Counted from the first letter of the stretch, positions 36,032 through 45,486 are shown. The stretch: 64,000 nt of DNA from Pseudomonas floridensis (GCF_002087235.1 NZ_MUIO01000002.1:1-64000), one strand, 5' to 3'. A program made the numbers and translations. The notes: generated by a model not told the origin, from the sequence alone.

Positions 36032-38547
36032 ATCCGGCTCTGATCCTGATGCTCGAGACCTGCGCTTGATGCCTGGCGCAGGTCCTCGAAGAACGGCTTG
36101 TCACCTGCCACCCTGTCCGACGCCTTGGGCATCTGTGCAGTGTCCGAGCCGCCCGCGCCCTCCTCGATGTACCAGTAGCAATGGCGGGCCGCGCGCGTAA
36201 TGGCGACGTAGGCCAGACGAAGCACTTCATCCTTCTGCGCCGCATCGAACGGCTGCAGGTCGTTCGCCTCTCCCAGCCCGGCCAGACGATAAACCTGGTT
36301 TTTGTAGGGCGATACCGTCAGGTGTTGGCAATCACCCAGCAGAAACACGGCATCGGCCTGCAAGCCTTTGGAGCTGTGATAAGTCAACGTCTTGATGCGG
36401 CGAGCCTCAATGCCTTGCGAGGCATCCGCGTCGATCAGCGCCTGCAAACGCGGAGAAAAACGCGCCTTTTCACTGCCTTTGCGGTACAGCAGCAGAATCG
36501 AGTCGCCATCGCTGTAATGCTCGGCGACACGTTCGGCGAGTTCATCTTCGTCACGGTCCAGCACGACAACCGGCAGCAATTGCTGTGGCGCACCACTGGC
36601 GCGGGCTTTCTTGCCCGGAATCGCAGGGGCTGCACGTACGATATGCTCGGCAGCGTCAATGATGTGCTGATGGCTGCGATAGTTTTCGCTGAGCATGACC
36701 CTGGTGGCCGCGGGCGACGAAAACTCCTTGGCAAATTCCATGAAGTACTTCGGCGAGCTGCCGCGCCAGCCATAGATCGACTGCCAGTCGTCACCCACGG
36801 ACAGCAGCGAGGAATGCTGGGCAATACGCCCGACGTGCATGGCAGGCCCGCGCCGCCGGATTTCCCGCAGGCAGGCACGGATCCACGAAACAATCTGCGG
36901 CGAGACGTCCTGAAACTCATCGATCATCAAGTGCGACAAGGGGCGCAACACCGGGTCGCTGACATGCTTGAGGTTTTCCGGCGAGGTTTCGCCGAACAGC
37001 GCGAACATCCGGTTATAGGTCATCACTGGCGGCGATTGCGCCAGCAGATGCTGTTCGAAAGCTTTCCAGAACAGGCTGAGCGCTTCGAAGAAGAAGCGGT
37101 CTGGGTCATCGCTGGCAAAACTCATTTCAGCCACGGCACTCGGCACGTCCAGCCCCAGATTCTCGATGAAACTGGCAGCTGTCACGAAACAGTCCAGCAA
37201 CGGCGCAGCGCTCAGTTCGCCTTTGACGCGGTACTCAAAGCCGGGACCGGCGACGGCGCTACCGGCCAACGACTGCATCAGCCTGTTCGCCGACTCGTAG
37301 TTATCCATCCATATCAAGGGTTTACTACAGAAAGCTTGAAACAGGGTTCGCTTGATGACGCCTTCCGCCCAGATGGGCAGCTTGGCTCCAGGTCGCTTGA
37401 GCTGCTGGTCTTCACGGGCGTCGAGCCCCAACACGACCCAGGCGTCCAGCTCGGCGATGTAGCCATGGAAATTGAACGCAAAGCCGTTTATTTCAACGGT
37501 CTGGCGCATGGGTTCAATGCCTTTTATGGGCCACGCCTTTGCGCGTATCCACAAATCCTCGACCGTGTCACACCACTCTTCATCCCGTTTCGAGGACAGT
37601 TCGGTAACCGCCACACGCTTCTGCACATCCGGATGATCGCGGTCCAGGTCCTTGAGCTGCAAGGCATGACGATAAAGCGGTGCCATGACCTCGCGAAAAC
37701 GCTCATTACTGGCGTACAGATCTCGATAGCAGAGGTTCATCTGCTGGCGCTGGGCATCGTTGATTCGTAGATCGAATGGATTACTGTCAGCATCCTCCTG
37801 CGAAGACATCTGGCTGTCGAGAGTCTCGAAGGCTCTAAGCCGTTCGAACCCCGGCAGGCTGCGCACCAGCGGCAGGATGCGTGAGTGGAATGTGCGCACC
37901 ACGTCGCGGGCCTGCTTGTGACCAAGGGAATGCCCCCACAGGGCCATGATGTCGATCAGCTTGCTGATGAAATCCTTGCGCGACTCCCGGGTGAAGGTCA
38001 CGACGGTCATCGCATCCAGCTCATACCCCAGGTAGTGATGCAGCAACAGGATTCGCAACACCAGCGACGTGGACTTGCCCGCCCCGGCTCCGGCGATGAC
38101 GTAGGTCGATGGCGTGTCGCTGAAGATCATTTTCCACTGCGCCGCACTGGGCTGGGCGTGGGCTGAAAGCTTTTCGGCCACATCGCTTTTGATGCGTTTC
38201 TTCAACTCGGGGGTCAAGGCCAGCCGCCAGTCGTCGAACAAATGATCATCGACCTTGGGCCCACGGTGCCGCGCCGGACGTGTGTCACTGATCACCAGGA
38301 CCTGACGCCCCTGCTCCTCACCATCCAGATAACCGTCGGCATAGCCTTCTCTGACGCCTTCGATGTGTCCGTTCAGATAGCCATCGGCATGCCCCTGAAA
38401 CCAGGAGGGCGTGTGCTGCGCGCCCAATCGCGTCAGGCTGCGGCCAATCAGCCGCGACAACAGGCGCTTGAAGAACGGCAACTGTTCAGGTGCAGTGAGA
38501 TCGACATCCAGGTCATGAGGAAGCGCGGAAGGCAGGTCGTCGGGCAC
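36010..38547 (-). CDS. UvrD/Rep-family (SF1) DNA helicase with N-terminal GX3 repeat
   Basis: The 845-residue protein carries all SF1A helicase motifs: Walker A GAGAGKST (153-160), motif II IDEFQDVS, motif III GDDWQSIYGWRG, motif IV ENYRSH, motif V TYHSSKGLQADAVFLLG and motif VI AYVAITRAARH. It should be an ATP-driven 3'-5' helicase or translocase in DNA repair. It is not UvrD, Rep or RecB in domain layout: there is an N-terminal extension of about 130 residues in which glycine recurs every fourth position from 52 to 80. The start is GTG with TGGAG upstream. Confidence 0.88.
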   Translation of the reverse strand: MPDDLPSALPHDLDVDLTAPEQLPFFKRLLSRLIGRSLTRLGAQHTPSWFQGHADGYLNGHIEGVREGYADGYLDGEEQGRQVLVISDTRPARHRGPKVDDHLFDDWRLALTPELKKRIKSDVAEKLSAHAQPSAAQWKMIFSDTPSTYVIAGAGAGKSTSLVLRILLLHHYLGYELDAMTVVTFTRESRKDFISKLIDIMALWGHSLGHKQARDVVRTFHSRILPLVRSLPGFERLRAFETLDSQMSSQEDADSNPFDLRINDAQRQQMNLCYRDLYASNERFREVMAPLYRHALQLKDLDRDHPDVQKRVAVTELSSKRDEEWCDTVEDLWIRAKAWPIKGIEPMRQTVEINGFAFNFHGYIAELDAWVVLGLDAREDQQLKRPGAKLPIWAEGVIKRTLFQAFCSKPLIWMDNYESANRLMQSLAGSAVAGPGFEYRVKGELSAAPLLDCFVTAASFIENLGLDVPSAVAEMSFASDDPDRFFFEALSLFWKAFEQHLLAQSPPVMTYNRMFALFGETSPENLKHVSDPVLRPLSHLMIDEFQDVSPQIVSWIRACLREIRRRGPAMHVGRIAQHSSLLSVGDDWQSIYGWRGSSPKYFMEFAKEFSSPAATRVMLSENYRSHQHIIDAAEHIVRAAPAIPGKKARASGAPQQLLPVVVLDRDEDELAERVAEHYSDGDSILLLYRKGSEKARFSPRLQALIDADASQGIEARRIKTLTYHSSKGLQADAVFLLGDCQHLTVSPYKNQVYRLAGLGEANDLQPFDAAQKDEVLRLAYVAITRAARHCYWYIEEGAGGSDTAQMPKASDRVAGDKPFFEDLRQASSAGLEHQDQSRIQEKPAT

Positions 38548-38676
38548 GCAGACTCCAGTGGTGGGCTCGTAGGCAAAAAGGACGCCTATGGTGGCCGGAT
38601 TCGCGCTCAGGTTCCAGCGAAATGCTTTGCCGTCAGGGTGTTAGCCGATCAACTGCATGTAATGCAACAAATGCCA

Positions 38677-39597
38677 TTACTGGGGCATGACCGATTGGGG
38701 GACCAGCGCGCCAGGGTGCTGAATGACGACGCTGGCCAACCGATGCCCGGCTTCGGCTGCTTGCTGCGGGTGCTCACCCTTGAGCCTGGCGGCCAGGTAA
38801 GCGGCGCTGAATGAATCGCCCGCCGCGGTGGTATCGACCACACGCGCAACGCTTTGCGCCGGGATCTCGAACCGTTTGCCGCCGGTTTCCACCAGGCAAC
38901 TCTGCGCACCCCGCTTGACGACGATTTCATCGGTGCCGCGTTCGCGATACGCCGCCAGTAACTGCTCGCTGTCGGTATACCCGTAGAGCGCCTGTTCGTC
39001 ATCCTCGGTCAGCAGCGCCAGGTCTACGTGTGGCAGACAGGCCAGGTACGCCTCACGCGCCTGATCGACACTGGCCCACAGCCGGGGCCGATAATTGTTG
39101 TCGAACGCCACCTTGGCGCCTCGCGCCCGCGCTTTCTCCAACATGGTCAGCAACCGCGCCCGACCTTCAGCGCCCAGCACCGCCAGGGTGATGCCACTGA
39201 AATACAGCACGTCATAGCCGGTCAACGCCGCCAGGATCGGTTCGGCGGCCGGGGTCATGAAGCAATCGCGCACCGCCGCCTCGTTGCGCCAGTACAGAAA
39301 ACGTCGCTCGCCACGGGCGTCGGTCTGGATGCAGTAAAGCCCCGGCAGGCGTCCGGGCAGGCGCTGGACCTTGCCCAGGCCAATGCCCTCTTCCGACCAT
39401 GCCTTGCACATGGCATCGCTGAAGCTGTCATCGCCCAGCGCTGTCACATAATCCACCTTCCCGCTGCCGAGCAAACGTGCCAGGTAGACGGCCGTGTTCA
39501 AGGTGTCGCCGCCGAAGCTTTGTCGCAGACCGCCATCGGCGTGCTGTTGCAGTTCGATCATGCATTCGCCGATCAGGGCGACCCGTGGAAGACTCAT
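38677..39597 (-). CDS. kdgK: PfkB-family sugar kinase, 2-keto-3-deoxygluconate kinase-like
   Basis: The 306-residue kinase has the PfkB/ribokinase fold: the substrate loop GGDTLNTAVYLARLLG near residue 30 and the ATP/anion-hole signature VVDTTAAGDSFSAAYL with the catalytic Asp near residue 255. Overall sequence resembles KdgK, which phosphorylates 2-keto-3-deoxygluconate to KDPG for the Entner-Doudoroff pathway. It is the last gene of the transporter-RidA-IclR-PLP enzyme operon, 28 bases after the PLP enzyme. CAGGAG precedes the ATG. KdgK is an inference; other PfkB substrates are possible. Confidence 0.8.
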   Translation of the reverse strand: MSLPRVALIGECMIELQQHADGGLRQSFGGDTLNTAVYLARLLGSGKVDYVTALGDDSFSDAMCKAWSEEGIGLGKVQRLPGRLPGLYCIQTDARGERRFLYWRNEAAVRDCFMTPAAEPILAALTGYDVLYFSGITLAVLGAEGRARLLTMLEKARARGAKVAFDNNYRPRLWASVDQAREAYLACLPHVDLALLTEDDEQALYGYTDSEQLLAAYRERGTDEIVVKRGAQSCLVETGGKRFEIPAQSVARVVDTTAAGDSFSAAYLAARLKGEHPQQAAEAGHRLASVVIQHPGALVPQSVMPQ

Positions 39598-39625
39598 ATG
39601 ACGGTAACTCCTGTGAAGACTGGAA

Positions 39626-40831
39626 TCAGAAATACGTGCTGAACGGCTCTATCACCCGCAGCTCATCATCCACCAGACAACCTGAACGCCACTTGTCGAA
39701 GGTCAGACAGGGATGCGACGTGCCGAAGGCAATGATATCGCCGACCTTCAATTCACAACCGGGTGCAACGGTCATAAACGCATGCTGATCCATCACGGCC
39801 GTGACCTTGCAGGCACTGACGTCATCCGCGCTGGCGGGCAATACACCGGCCCGGTAACGTCGCAACGGATTGGGCAGGCCGGCGTCGTAGGCGACATCGC
39901 GCTTGCCCATGGCGATCACGGCAAACCCCGGCTCCGGCATGGATTGTACGTGCGCCCAGACCTCCAGCGCCGGACGCAGCGCCTCGCTCAGTTCGGCGCG
40001 CCGATCCAGCACGCAGCATTGCGCATCCTTGTAGATACCGTGGTCGTGCACCACATAGCTGCCGGGGCGCAGCACGCTGAGGAAGCGCTCACGCACCGCC
40101 TGCGCGTCGAACGCCTCGGCGATCAGGTCGTACCAGGCCGACCCCGATGCCGTGACAATAGGTCGATCAAGCGCGAAGGCGCCCTTATCCTGCAAATCGA
40201 CCGCCAAACGCACCAGCGAAGCAGCGAAGGCCTTGATACCCTCGATCGCCTGATCACCATGAATCACGCCTTCATAGCCCTCGATTCCGGTCAGGGCCAG
40301 TGCCGGCTGTGCCAGAACGGCGTCCGCCAGGGCCAGCACCTGCGCCTCGCTGCGGCAACCGCAACGCCCGCCAGGCACGCCATACTCGATCATCACGTTC
40401 AATCGCAGCCCGCGGGCAGCGAAGAACTCGCCTAACGCGGCGACATTGTCCGGATGGTCGACCATGCAATGAAACTCGAACGTCGGGTCGGCCAGCAGTC
40501 CGGCGATCAACGCCATGTTCGGCTCGCCCACCAACTGGTTGGCCATCAGGATGCGGCGCACACCATGGGCATACGCGGCCTGGGTCTGCACCGCCGTGGC
40601 CAGCGTCATGCCCCAGGCGCCCTCTTCTATTTGTCGACGAAACAGCGCGGGGACCATGCTGGTCTTGCCATGGGGCGCCAGTTCAGCACCGCTGTTGGTC
40701 ACGAACGTCTGCATCCAGCGAATGTTGTGATCCAGTTCCTGCTGGTGAATGACCAGCGCGGGCAGGCTTACATCACTCACCAGGCGGTCGCCAGGTCGGG
40801 CAAAACCTTTGTCGATGACGGCAATGCTCAT
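39626..40831 (-). CDS. PLP-dependent amino acid deaminase of the DSD1/D-threonine aldolase fold
   Basis: The 401-residue protein has an alanine-racemase-like N-terminal barrel, with the PLP lysine at Lys56 in APHGKTSM, and a C-terminal D-serine-dehydratase-like domain whose zinc ligands are probably His373 and Cys375 in SHPCLTFDKW. Family members remove ammonia from D-serine or D-threo-3-hydroxyaspartate, or cleave D-threonine. Beside a RidA and a KdgK-like kinase, a 2-amino-3-hydroxy acid substrate is likely; D-glucosaminate is the hypothesis that explains the kinase. The ATG at 40831 has AGGAG upstream. Confidence 0.82.
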   Translation of the reverse strand: MSIAVIDKGFARPGDRLVSDVSLPALVIHQQELDHNIRWMQTFVTNSGAELAPHGKTSMVPALFRRQIEEGAWGMTLATAVQTQAAYAHGVRRILMANQLVGEPNMALIAGLLADPTFEFHCMVDHPDNVAALGEFFAARGLRLNVMIEYGVPGGRCGCRSEAQVLALADAVLAQPALALTGIEGYEGVIHGDQAIEGIKAFAASLVRLAVDLQDKGAFALDRPIVTASGSAWYDLIAEAFDAQAVRERFLSVLRPGSYVVHDHGIYKDAQCCVLDRRAELSEALRPALEVWAHVQSMPEPGFAVIAMGKRDVAYDAGLPNPLRRYRAGVLPASADDVSACKVTAVMDQHAFMTVAPGCELKVGDIIAFGTSHPCLTFDKWRSGCLVDDELRVIEPFSTYF

Positions 40832-40862
40832 CAGTAATCTCCTGCTGTTCAATCAGTCCGGG

Positions 40863-41645
40863 TTATTCGTTGATGCGCCTCGCCAGGCCATTGGCGCTGT
40901 CGATCAGCACTCGGCGGTAGTCGCTGTAGTGAGTCTTGGCGTCGGCACGCGGGGCGACGATGCAAAGCGTGGCAATGCACTGGCCCTGCCCGTTCTTGAC
41001 GGGTGCGGCGAAACAATGGGTGAAGGTGTCAGCCACACTGTCGAAGGAGAAAAAGCCTTCCTCGCCCGCCTGGCGTATCTCACGCAGGAACGTGTCCAGC
41101 GGCAGACGCTCGCCGTCGGGCAGGATAAAATCCTCGGGATCGATCAGATCGACGATCTGTTGATCGCTCAGATGACTGAGCAACAACCGCCCGGAAGCCG
41201 TCCACGGGATTGGAGCGTTCTCCCCGATGTCGGACGAGATCCGGAAATGACGCTCGCCCTCTTTCATCAGCGCGACGGTGTATTTGCGGCCGTTGAGCAG
41301 GCACATCTGAGCGGTCTCGCGGGTCTGGCTGACGATCTCGCCCAGACAGATTTCGGCCTCGCGGGTGAAGTCGAAGTGCCGCAGGTGCGCCTGCCCGAGA
41401 AAATACAGCTGACGCCCCAGATAAACGTGCCCGTCCTTGCCGACCGGCTCCAGAATCCGTCGCTCCAGCAACGAAGCAACCAACTCATAGACCGTCGACT
41501 TGGGACTGCCGATGCCGCTGGCAATTTCATTGGGCCGCATGGGCGTGGCCTTTTCCTTGAGGAAATCGAGGATATCGAACGCCCGGTCAAGCCCGCGGGC
41601 CCGGCGCCTGATGGTGTCATCGCTCGCTTGAGTCACATCGGTCAT
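40863..41645 (-). CDS. IclR-family transcriptional regulator
   Basis: The 260-residue protein has an N-terminal winged helix (RAFDILDFLKEK, MRPNEIASGIGSPKSTVYELVASL) and the C-terminal IclR effector domain (TASGRLLLSHLSD; PVKNGQGQCIATL). It lies inside the operon between ridA and the PLP enzyme, so it most likely controls this operon and itself. The 18-bp palindrome at 45176 upstream of the first operon gene is the probable binding site. Confidence 0.92.
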   Translation of the reverse strand: MTDVTQASDDTIRRRARGLDRAFDILDFLKEKATPMRPNEIASGIGSPKSTVYELVASLLERRILEPVGKDGHVYLGRQLYFLGQAHLRHFDFTREAEICLGEIVSQTRETAQMCLLNGRKYTVALMKEGERHFRISSDIGENAPIPWTASGRLLLSHLSDQQIVDLIDPEDFILPDGERLPLDTFLREIRQAGEEGFFSFDSVADTFTHCFAAPVKNGQGQCIATLCIVAPRADAKTHYSDYRRVLIDSANGLARRINE

Positions 41646-41701
41646 TGGCTACTGTCCATGGAATTGAGCCGCCAGCCCGGGCCGACGGCAAATGTGAGCC
41701 G

Positions 41702-42088
41702 CTATTTCTGCCGATAGGCAATACAGTCGATCTCGACTTTGCAGTCCACCATCATGCTGGCCTGCACACAAGCACGGGCCGGGGCGTGCTCGGGGGTGAA
41801 ATACTCGCCGAAGACCTTGTTGAAGCTCCAGAAGTCACGCGGGTCCTCAAGCCATACACCGACGCGGATCACGTCCTTGAGTTCGTAACCGGCCTCATCG
41901 AGAATCGCGATCAGGTTGCGCATGGTCTGGTGGGTCTGCTCGACGATACCGCCCACGATAATTTCGCCATCCACCGCCGGAACCTGTCCGGACACGTGCA
42001 GCCAGCCATCGGCTTCGACGGCCCGGGCGAATGGACGGGGTTGACCGCCTCCAGCAGTGCTGCCAGCACCATAACGGGTAATGCTCAT
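41702..42088 (-). CDS. RidA-family reactive imine/enamine deaminase
   Basis: The 128-residue protein belongs to the YjgF/YER057c/UK114 (RidA) family. It has the N-terminal QPRPFARAVEADGWLHVSGQ segment and the C-terminal EHAPARACVQ with the arginine that binds the imine carboxylate. RidA enzymes speed hydrolysis of 2-aminoacrylate-type imines to 2-keto acids plus ammonia. This fits the downstream PLP dehydratase, whose product is such an enamine. The start has GGAGA upstream. Confidence 0.9.
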   Translation of the reverse strand: MSITRYGAGSTAGGGQPRPFARAVEADGWLHVSGQVPAVDGEIIVGGIVEQTHQTMRNLIAILDEAGYELKDVIRVGVWLEDPRDFWSFNKVFGEYFTPEHAPARACVQASMMVDCKVEIDCIAYRQK

Positions 42089-42112
42089 GGGGTTCTCCTT
42101 CTTGAAAAAATA

Positions 42113-42904
42113 TTAAAACCGAATGTTCTTGAGAAATTCGCTCAAGCGCGCGGACTTGGGCTGTTCGAACAGGGGCTTGGGCGGGCCCTGCTCTTCGATC
42201 CGCCCCTGATTCATGAAGACGATCTGGTCCGACACTTCATAGGCAAAGCGCATTTCATGGGTCACCAGCAACATGGTCATGCCTTCTTCGGCCAGGTCTT
42301 TGATGACGCTCAGAACCTCGCCGACCAGCTCCGGGTCCAGCGCCGACGTCACTTCATCGAACAGCATCAGGCTCGGGTTCATGGCAATCGCCCGGGCAAT
42401 CGCCACGCGCTGCTGCTGTCCGCCGGACAACTGGCCGGGAAAGTGATCGCGCCGCGAAAGCAGCCCCACCCGATCCAGCCATTTCTCGGCAAGCGCCACC
42501 GCCTGGTCCTTGGGCATCTTTTTGACCTTGAGCAGCCCCAGCGTGACGTTTTGCAAGGCACTGAGGTGCGGGAACAGATTGAACTGCTGAAAAGCCATGC
42601 CGGTCATCGCCCGATGCTGCGCGATAAGCCGCTCGGGATGCCGGGTGCGTCTGCCGTTGACTTCGCTGTAGCCGATGTCCTGACCTTCCAGACGAATGTG
42701 CCCGCCCTGAAAATCCTCAAGCAGGTTCACGCACCGCAGCAAGGTGGTCTTGCCCGAGCCGCTTGAGCCGATCAGGGTCACGACATTACCTTTCTGCATG
42801 CGCAGATCGACGCCTTTAAGCACCTCCACGGTGCCGTAGGACTTGTGCAGACCTTCGATGCTGAGCAGCGCCGGTGCAAGGCTTTTTGTGTGGGTTTGTG
42901 TCAT
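42113..42904 (-). CDS. amino acid ABC transporter, ATP-binding protein (polar amino acid type)
   Basis: The 263-residue ATPase is of the GlnQ/HisP type: Walker [11 protein letters not shown]-loop [12 protein letters not shown], signature [14 protein letters not shown], Walker [14 protein letters not shown]-loop [10 protein letters not shown]. It serves the two permeases upstream. Its ATG overlaps the preceding permease stop by 4 bases. Confidence 0.95.
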   Translation of the reverse strand: MTQTHTKSLAPALLSIEGLHKSYGTVEVLKGVDLRMQKGNVVTLIGSSGSGKTTLLRCVNLLEDFQGGHIRLEGQDIGYSEVNGRRTRHPERLIAQHRAMTGMAFQQFNLFPHLSALQNVTLGLLKVKKMPKDQAVALAEKWLDRVGLLSRRDHFPGQLSGGQQQRVAIARAIAMNPSLMLFDEVTSALDPELVGEVLSVIKDLAEEGMTMLLVTHEMRFAYEVSDQIVFMNQGRIEEQGPPKPLFEQPKSARLSEFLKNIRF

Positions 42905-43563
42905 GGCAAGGCCACCCGTTTTTCGATGTGTCGCCCAAGCAACTCAATGGCGTAATTGATGAGAAAGAACAGAAATCCGGCGAACAGGTAGAACTCAAGG
43001 GTCATGAAGGTCCGGGCGATCACCTGCTGGGTGCTCAGCAGCAACTCGGCGACGCCGATCACTGACAGCAGGGTTGAGGCTTTGACGATCTCGGTGGAAG
43101 AATTGACCCAGGTCGGCAGGATCTGACGCATGGCCTGAGGCAGCAGTACGTAACGCAGCGACTGACCGAACCGCAAACCGATCGCCTTGCCCGCTTCCAG
43201 CTGACTGTACGGGATGGCCTGTAAGGCACCGCGCACGATTTCGGACACGTGCGAGCCGCAAAACAGCGTCAGCCCCAGCGCACCGGCCTGAAAGGCACTG
43301 ATCTGCCAGCCGAGCGCAGGCACCATGTAGAACACCGCGAGCACCAGCACGAACACTGGCGTGCCGCGAATCAGATCGACATACAGCCGGATCGGCAAGC
43401 GCGCAAAGAATCCGCCATAAGTCAGCACCAGACCGGCGAGCATGCCGATCAGGGTGCCGAAAAGAATGGCCAGCGCCGAACACTGAAGGCTGGTCACGAA
43501 GCCGGACCACAGCACCTCACGGGCATTCCACAGCTCCTGCAGCCAGCTTGGGGGTTGATACAT
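42901..43563 (-). CDS. amino acid ABC transporter, permease 2 (HisM/GlnP type)
   Basis: The 220-residue membrane protein has about five hydrophobic helices and the family EAA loop ([19 protein letters not shown]). It forms a heterodimer with the 43572-44234 permease, as usual for polar amino acid importers. It starts 8 bases after that gene. Confidence 0.94.
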   Translation of the reverse strand: MYQPPSWLQELWNAREVLWSGFVTSLQCSALAILFGTLIGMLAGLVLTYGGFFARLPIRLYVDLIRGTPVFVLVLAVFYMVPALGWQISAFQAGALGLTLFCGSHVSEIVRGALQAIPYSQLEAGKAIGLRFGQSLRYVLLPQAMRQILPTWVNSSTEIVKASTLLSVIGVAELLLSTQQVIARTFMTLEFYLFAGFLFFLINYAIELLGRHIEKRVALP

Positions 43564-43571
43564 GATGCCTC

Positions 43572-44234
43572 CTAGCGGCGAATCGCCAGACGTTGTTCAA
43601 GGGTGCGCAACAACATCGCGATTGCATAGCAGGCCACCACATACAACGCGGTGGTCACCAGCCATGTTTCGATCACCCGGTAGCTTTCGACATTGATCTT
43701 GCGTGCGTAATAGGTCAGTTCCGGTACTGCAATGGCAGCAGCCAGCGACGTGTCCTTAAAGAGCGAGATGAAGTTGTTGGACAATGCAGGCAATACGTTA
43801 CGCAGCATTACCGGCACGATGATGTAGGCCCTGACCTGCCATTCGCCCAGTCCGATGGCCAAACCTGCTTCACGCTGGCCCTTGTGAATGCTCAGCAGAC
43901 CTGCGCGAAACACTTCCGTCAGGTAGGCACCGGCGTACAGCGACAGCGTGATCACGAACGAAGGCAGCTTGTCCAGGCGAATACCGAGACCGGGCAGCGC
44001 AAAGTAAATGAGCAGGATCAGCACCAGAATCGGCGTGTTACGCACCACCGTTACATAGATCGACGCCACGATGCGCAGCGCCCGATAACGAGACAACAGG
44101 GCAAATGCATTCATCAGGCCGATCACGCAACCGATCGCGATCGAAATCAACGCCAGTTCCAGCCCCAGTCCCAGCCCCGCCAACAGGCTTGGAAAATCAC
44201 GCCACACGGCGTCAAAGTTCAACTGATAATTCAT
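43572..44234 (-). CDS. amino acid ABC transporter, permease 1 (HisQ/GlnP type)
   Basis: The 220-residue membrane protein has the same fold, with the EAA loop AGLLSIHKGQREAGLAIGL and helices such as NTPILVLILLIYFALPGLG. It follows the binding-protein gene after a 63-base gap that contains a stable hairpin. Confidence 0.94.
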   Translation of the reverse strand: MNYQLNFDAVWRDFPSLLAGLGLGLELALISIAIGCVIGLMNAFALLSRYRALRIVASIYVTVVRNTPILVLILLIYFALPGLGIRLDKLPSFVITLSLYAGAYLTEVFRAGLLSIHKGQREAGLAIGLGEWQVRAYIIVPVMLRNVLPALSNNFISLFKDTSLAAAIAVPELTYYARKINVESYRVIETWLVTTALYVVACYAIAMLLRTLEQRLAIRR

Positions 44235-44248
44235 GCTTGCCTGTACCC

Positions 44249-44277
44249 GGCAGGGTTGGCTTTGCCGCCACCCTGCC
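44249..44277 (-). other. hairpin between binding-protein and permease genes
   Basis: On the minus strand GGCAGGGTGG pairs with the arm CCAACCCTGCC (one bulge) across an 8-base loop. It sits just after the binding-protein stop codon and has no T-run. Such hairpins often protect binding-protein mRNA so that it exceeds permease mRNA. Confidence 0.45.
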
Positions 44278-44297
44278 CTTCAAGAGGTCCGATACGC

Positions 44298-45149
44298 TTA
44301 CTTGTATTCCATCGGAAAACCAATCGCAGGGACCGGCAGGTCCACGCCGAACCACTGCTTGAACGAAGCGGCATAGGCCGGGAATTCAACGCCGGTCATG
44401 GCTTCATGCAAAGCGGTGTTGACGAAATTCAACCAGTCCTGATCGCCACGCTTGACAGCGCAGGCATAGGTTTGCGGGCTCCAGGCGAACGCCGGCGAGC
44501 GATAGCGGCCCGGGTTCTGCACCATCAGGTACTTGACCGAGGACTGGTCGGTGGCGGCGGTATCGGCACGTCCCGAGTTGATGGCCTGGTACATCAGGTC
44601 AACGCTGTCGTACTGGTCGACCTTGGCTTTTGGCAAGGCCTGATGCACCAGCTCTTCGGCGTACACGTTCTGCAGCACTGCCACCGTGACATCGTCACCC
44701 GCAGCCTTCAGGTCATCGATTTCCTTGTACTTGCTGTTGGCTGGCAGCAGCAACGCCACACCTTCGCGGTAGTAAGGCAAGGTAAATGCTACTTGTTGCG
44801 CTCGGCTGGCAGTGACCGTGATGAACTGGCAACTGATGTCGACCTTATCGGTCAGCAGGTTGGGGATACGCGCGTCCGAGGACTGCACCACGAACTCGAC
44901 CTTGCTCGGGTCATTGAACAACCCTTTGGCGATGATCCTGCCAATGTCGATATCGAACCCCTGCAACTTGCCGTCCGCCCCCTGGAAATGCCAAGGCGCG
45001 TTGGTGCTGCCGGTACCGACGACCAGATTGCCGCGCTTCAGGACGGCATCCAGCTTACTGGCTTCTGCCGCTTGTACCGTATTGATCAGCGCCAACGCAG
45101 CCGCGACAGCCAACACACATGTTTTCAGAAAAGAAGGTCCGTAGCGCAT
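44298..45149 (-). CDS. amino acid ABC transporter, periplasmic binding protein (SBP_bac_3)
   Basis: The 283-residue protein has a Sec signal peptide (cleavage near VQA|AEA) and the family 3 solute-binding fold: NAPWHFQGADGKLQGFDIDI, SRAQQVAFTLPYYREGVALL and GRADTAATDQSS. It is the first gene of the transporter-ridA-iclR-PLP enzyme-kinase operon and would set its substrate, a polar or acidic amino acid-like compound. The ATG at 45149 has GGAG 9 bases upstream; a GTG at 45152 is possible. Confidence 0.92.
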   Translation of the reverse strand: MRYGPSFLKTCVLAVAAALALINTVQAAEASKLDAVLKRGNLVVGTGSTNAPWHFQGADGKLQGFDIDIGRIIAKGLFNDPSKVEFVVQSSDARIPNLLTDKVDISCQFITVTASRAQQVAFTLPYYREGVALLLPANSKYKEIDDLKAAGDDVTVAVLQNVYAEELVHQALPKAKVDQYDSVDLMYQAINSGRADTAATDQSSVKYLMVQNPGRYRSPAFAWSPQTYACAVKRGDQDWLNFVNTALHEAMTGVEFPAYAASFKQWFGVDLPVPAIGFPMEYK

Positions 45150-45175
45150 CACATGAACTCCACCGAGAGTGTATT

Positions 45176-45193
45176 TTTCCGCTATAGCGGAAA
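45176..45193. promoter_or_regulatory. 18-bp perfect palindrome, candidate IclR operator
   Basis: TTTCCGCTATAGCGGAAA reads the same on both strands. It is centred about 35 bases upstream of the binding-protein start, in the core promoter zone. IclR regulators commonly bind short A+T-flanked palindromes of this shape. A TTGTTA hexamer lies upstream on the minus strand, so binding would block RNA polymerase. Confidence 0.6.
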
Positions 45194-45462
45194 TGTGTAT
45201 GTAACAACGGAATAGACAGCAGAAAGTGTGCCACAGAACCTGAGGGTCAGGCGGTAGATGAAAAACTCAAGGCGAATCAAAGGAATGCAAAACGGCAGGC
45301 CGCACACGCAACAGAAATTCAGGAAGGGAGGCCGCTACCGATGGCAACACGCGAGTAACAAAGCCCCAGCATCGTGCATGTGCGCCGCATAAGGGCACAC
45401 AACAACCGGACACCGGTTCGCACGATTGCAATCAGCAACAGGGGGGGACACACGCAGGGTAT

Positions 45463-45486
45463 TGAAGAAAGCCCGACAAGGCGGGC
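45463..45486 (-). terminator. rho-independent terminator of the small lipoprotein gene
   Basis: On the minus strand a GCCCG/CGGGC hairpin with a 6-base loop is followed by TTTCTTCA, 14 bases after the lipoprotein stop codon. Confidence 0.6.
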
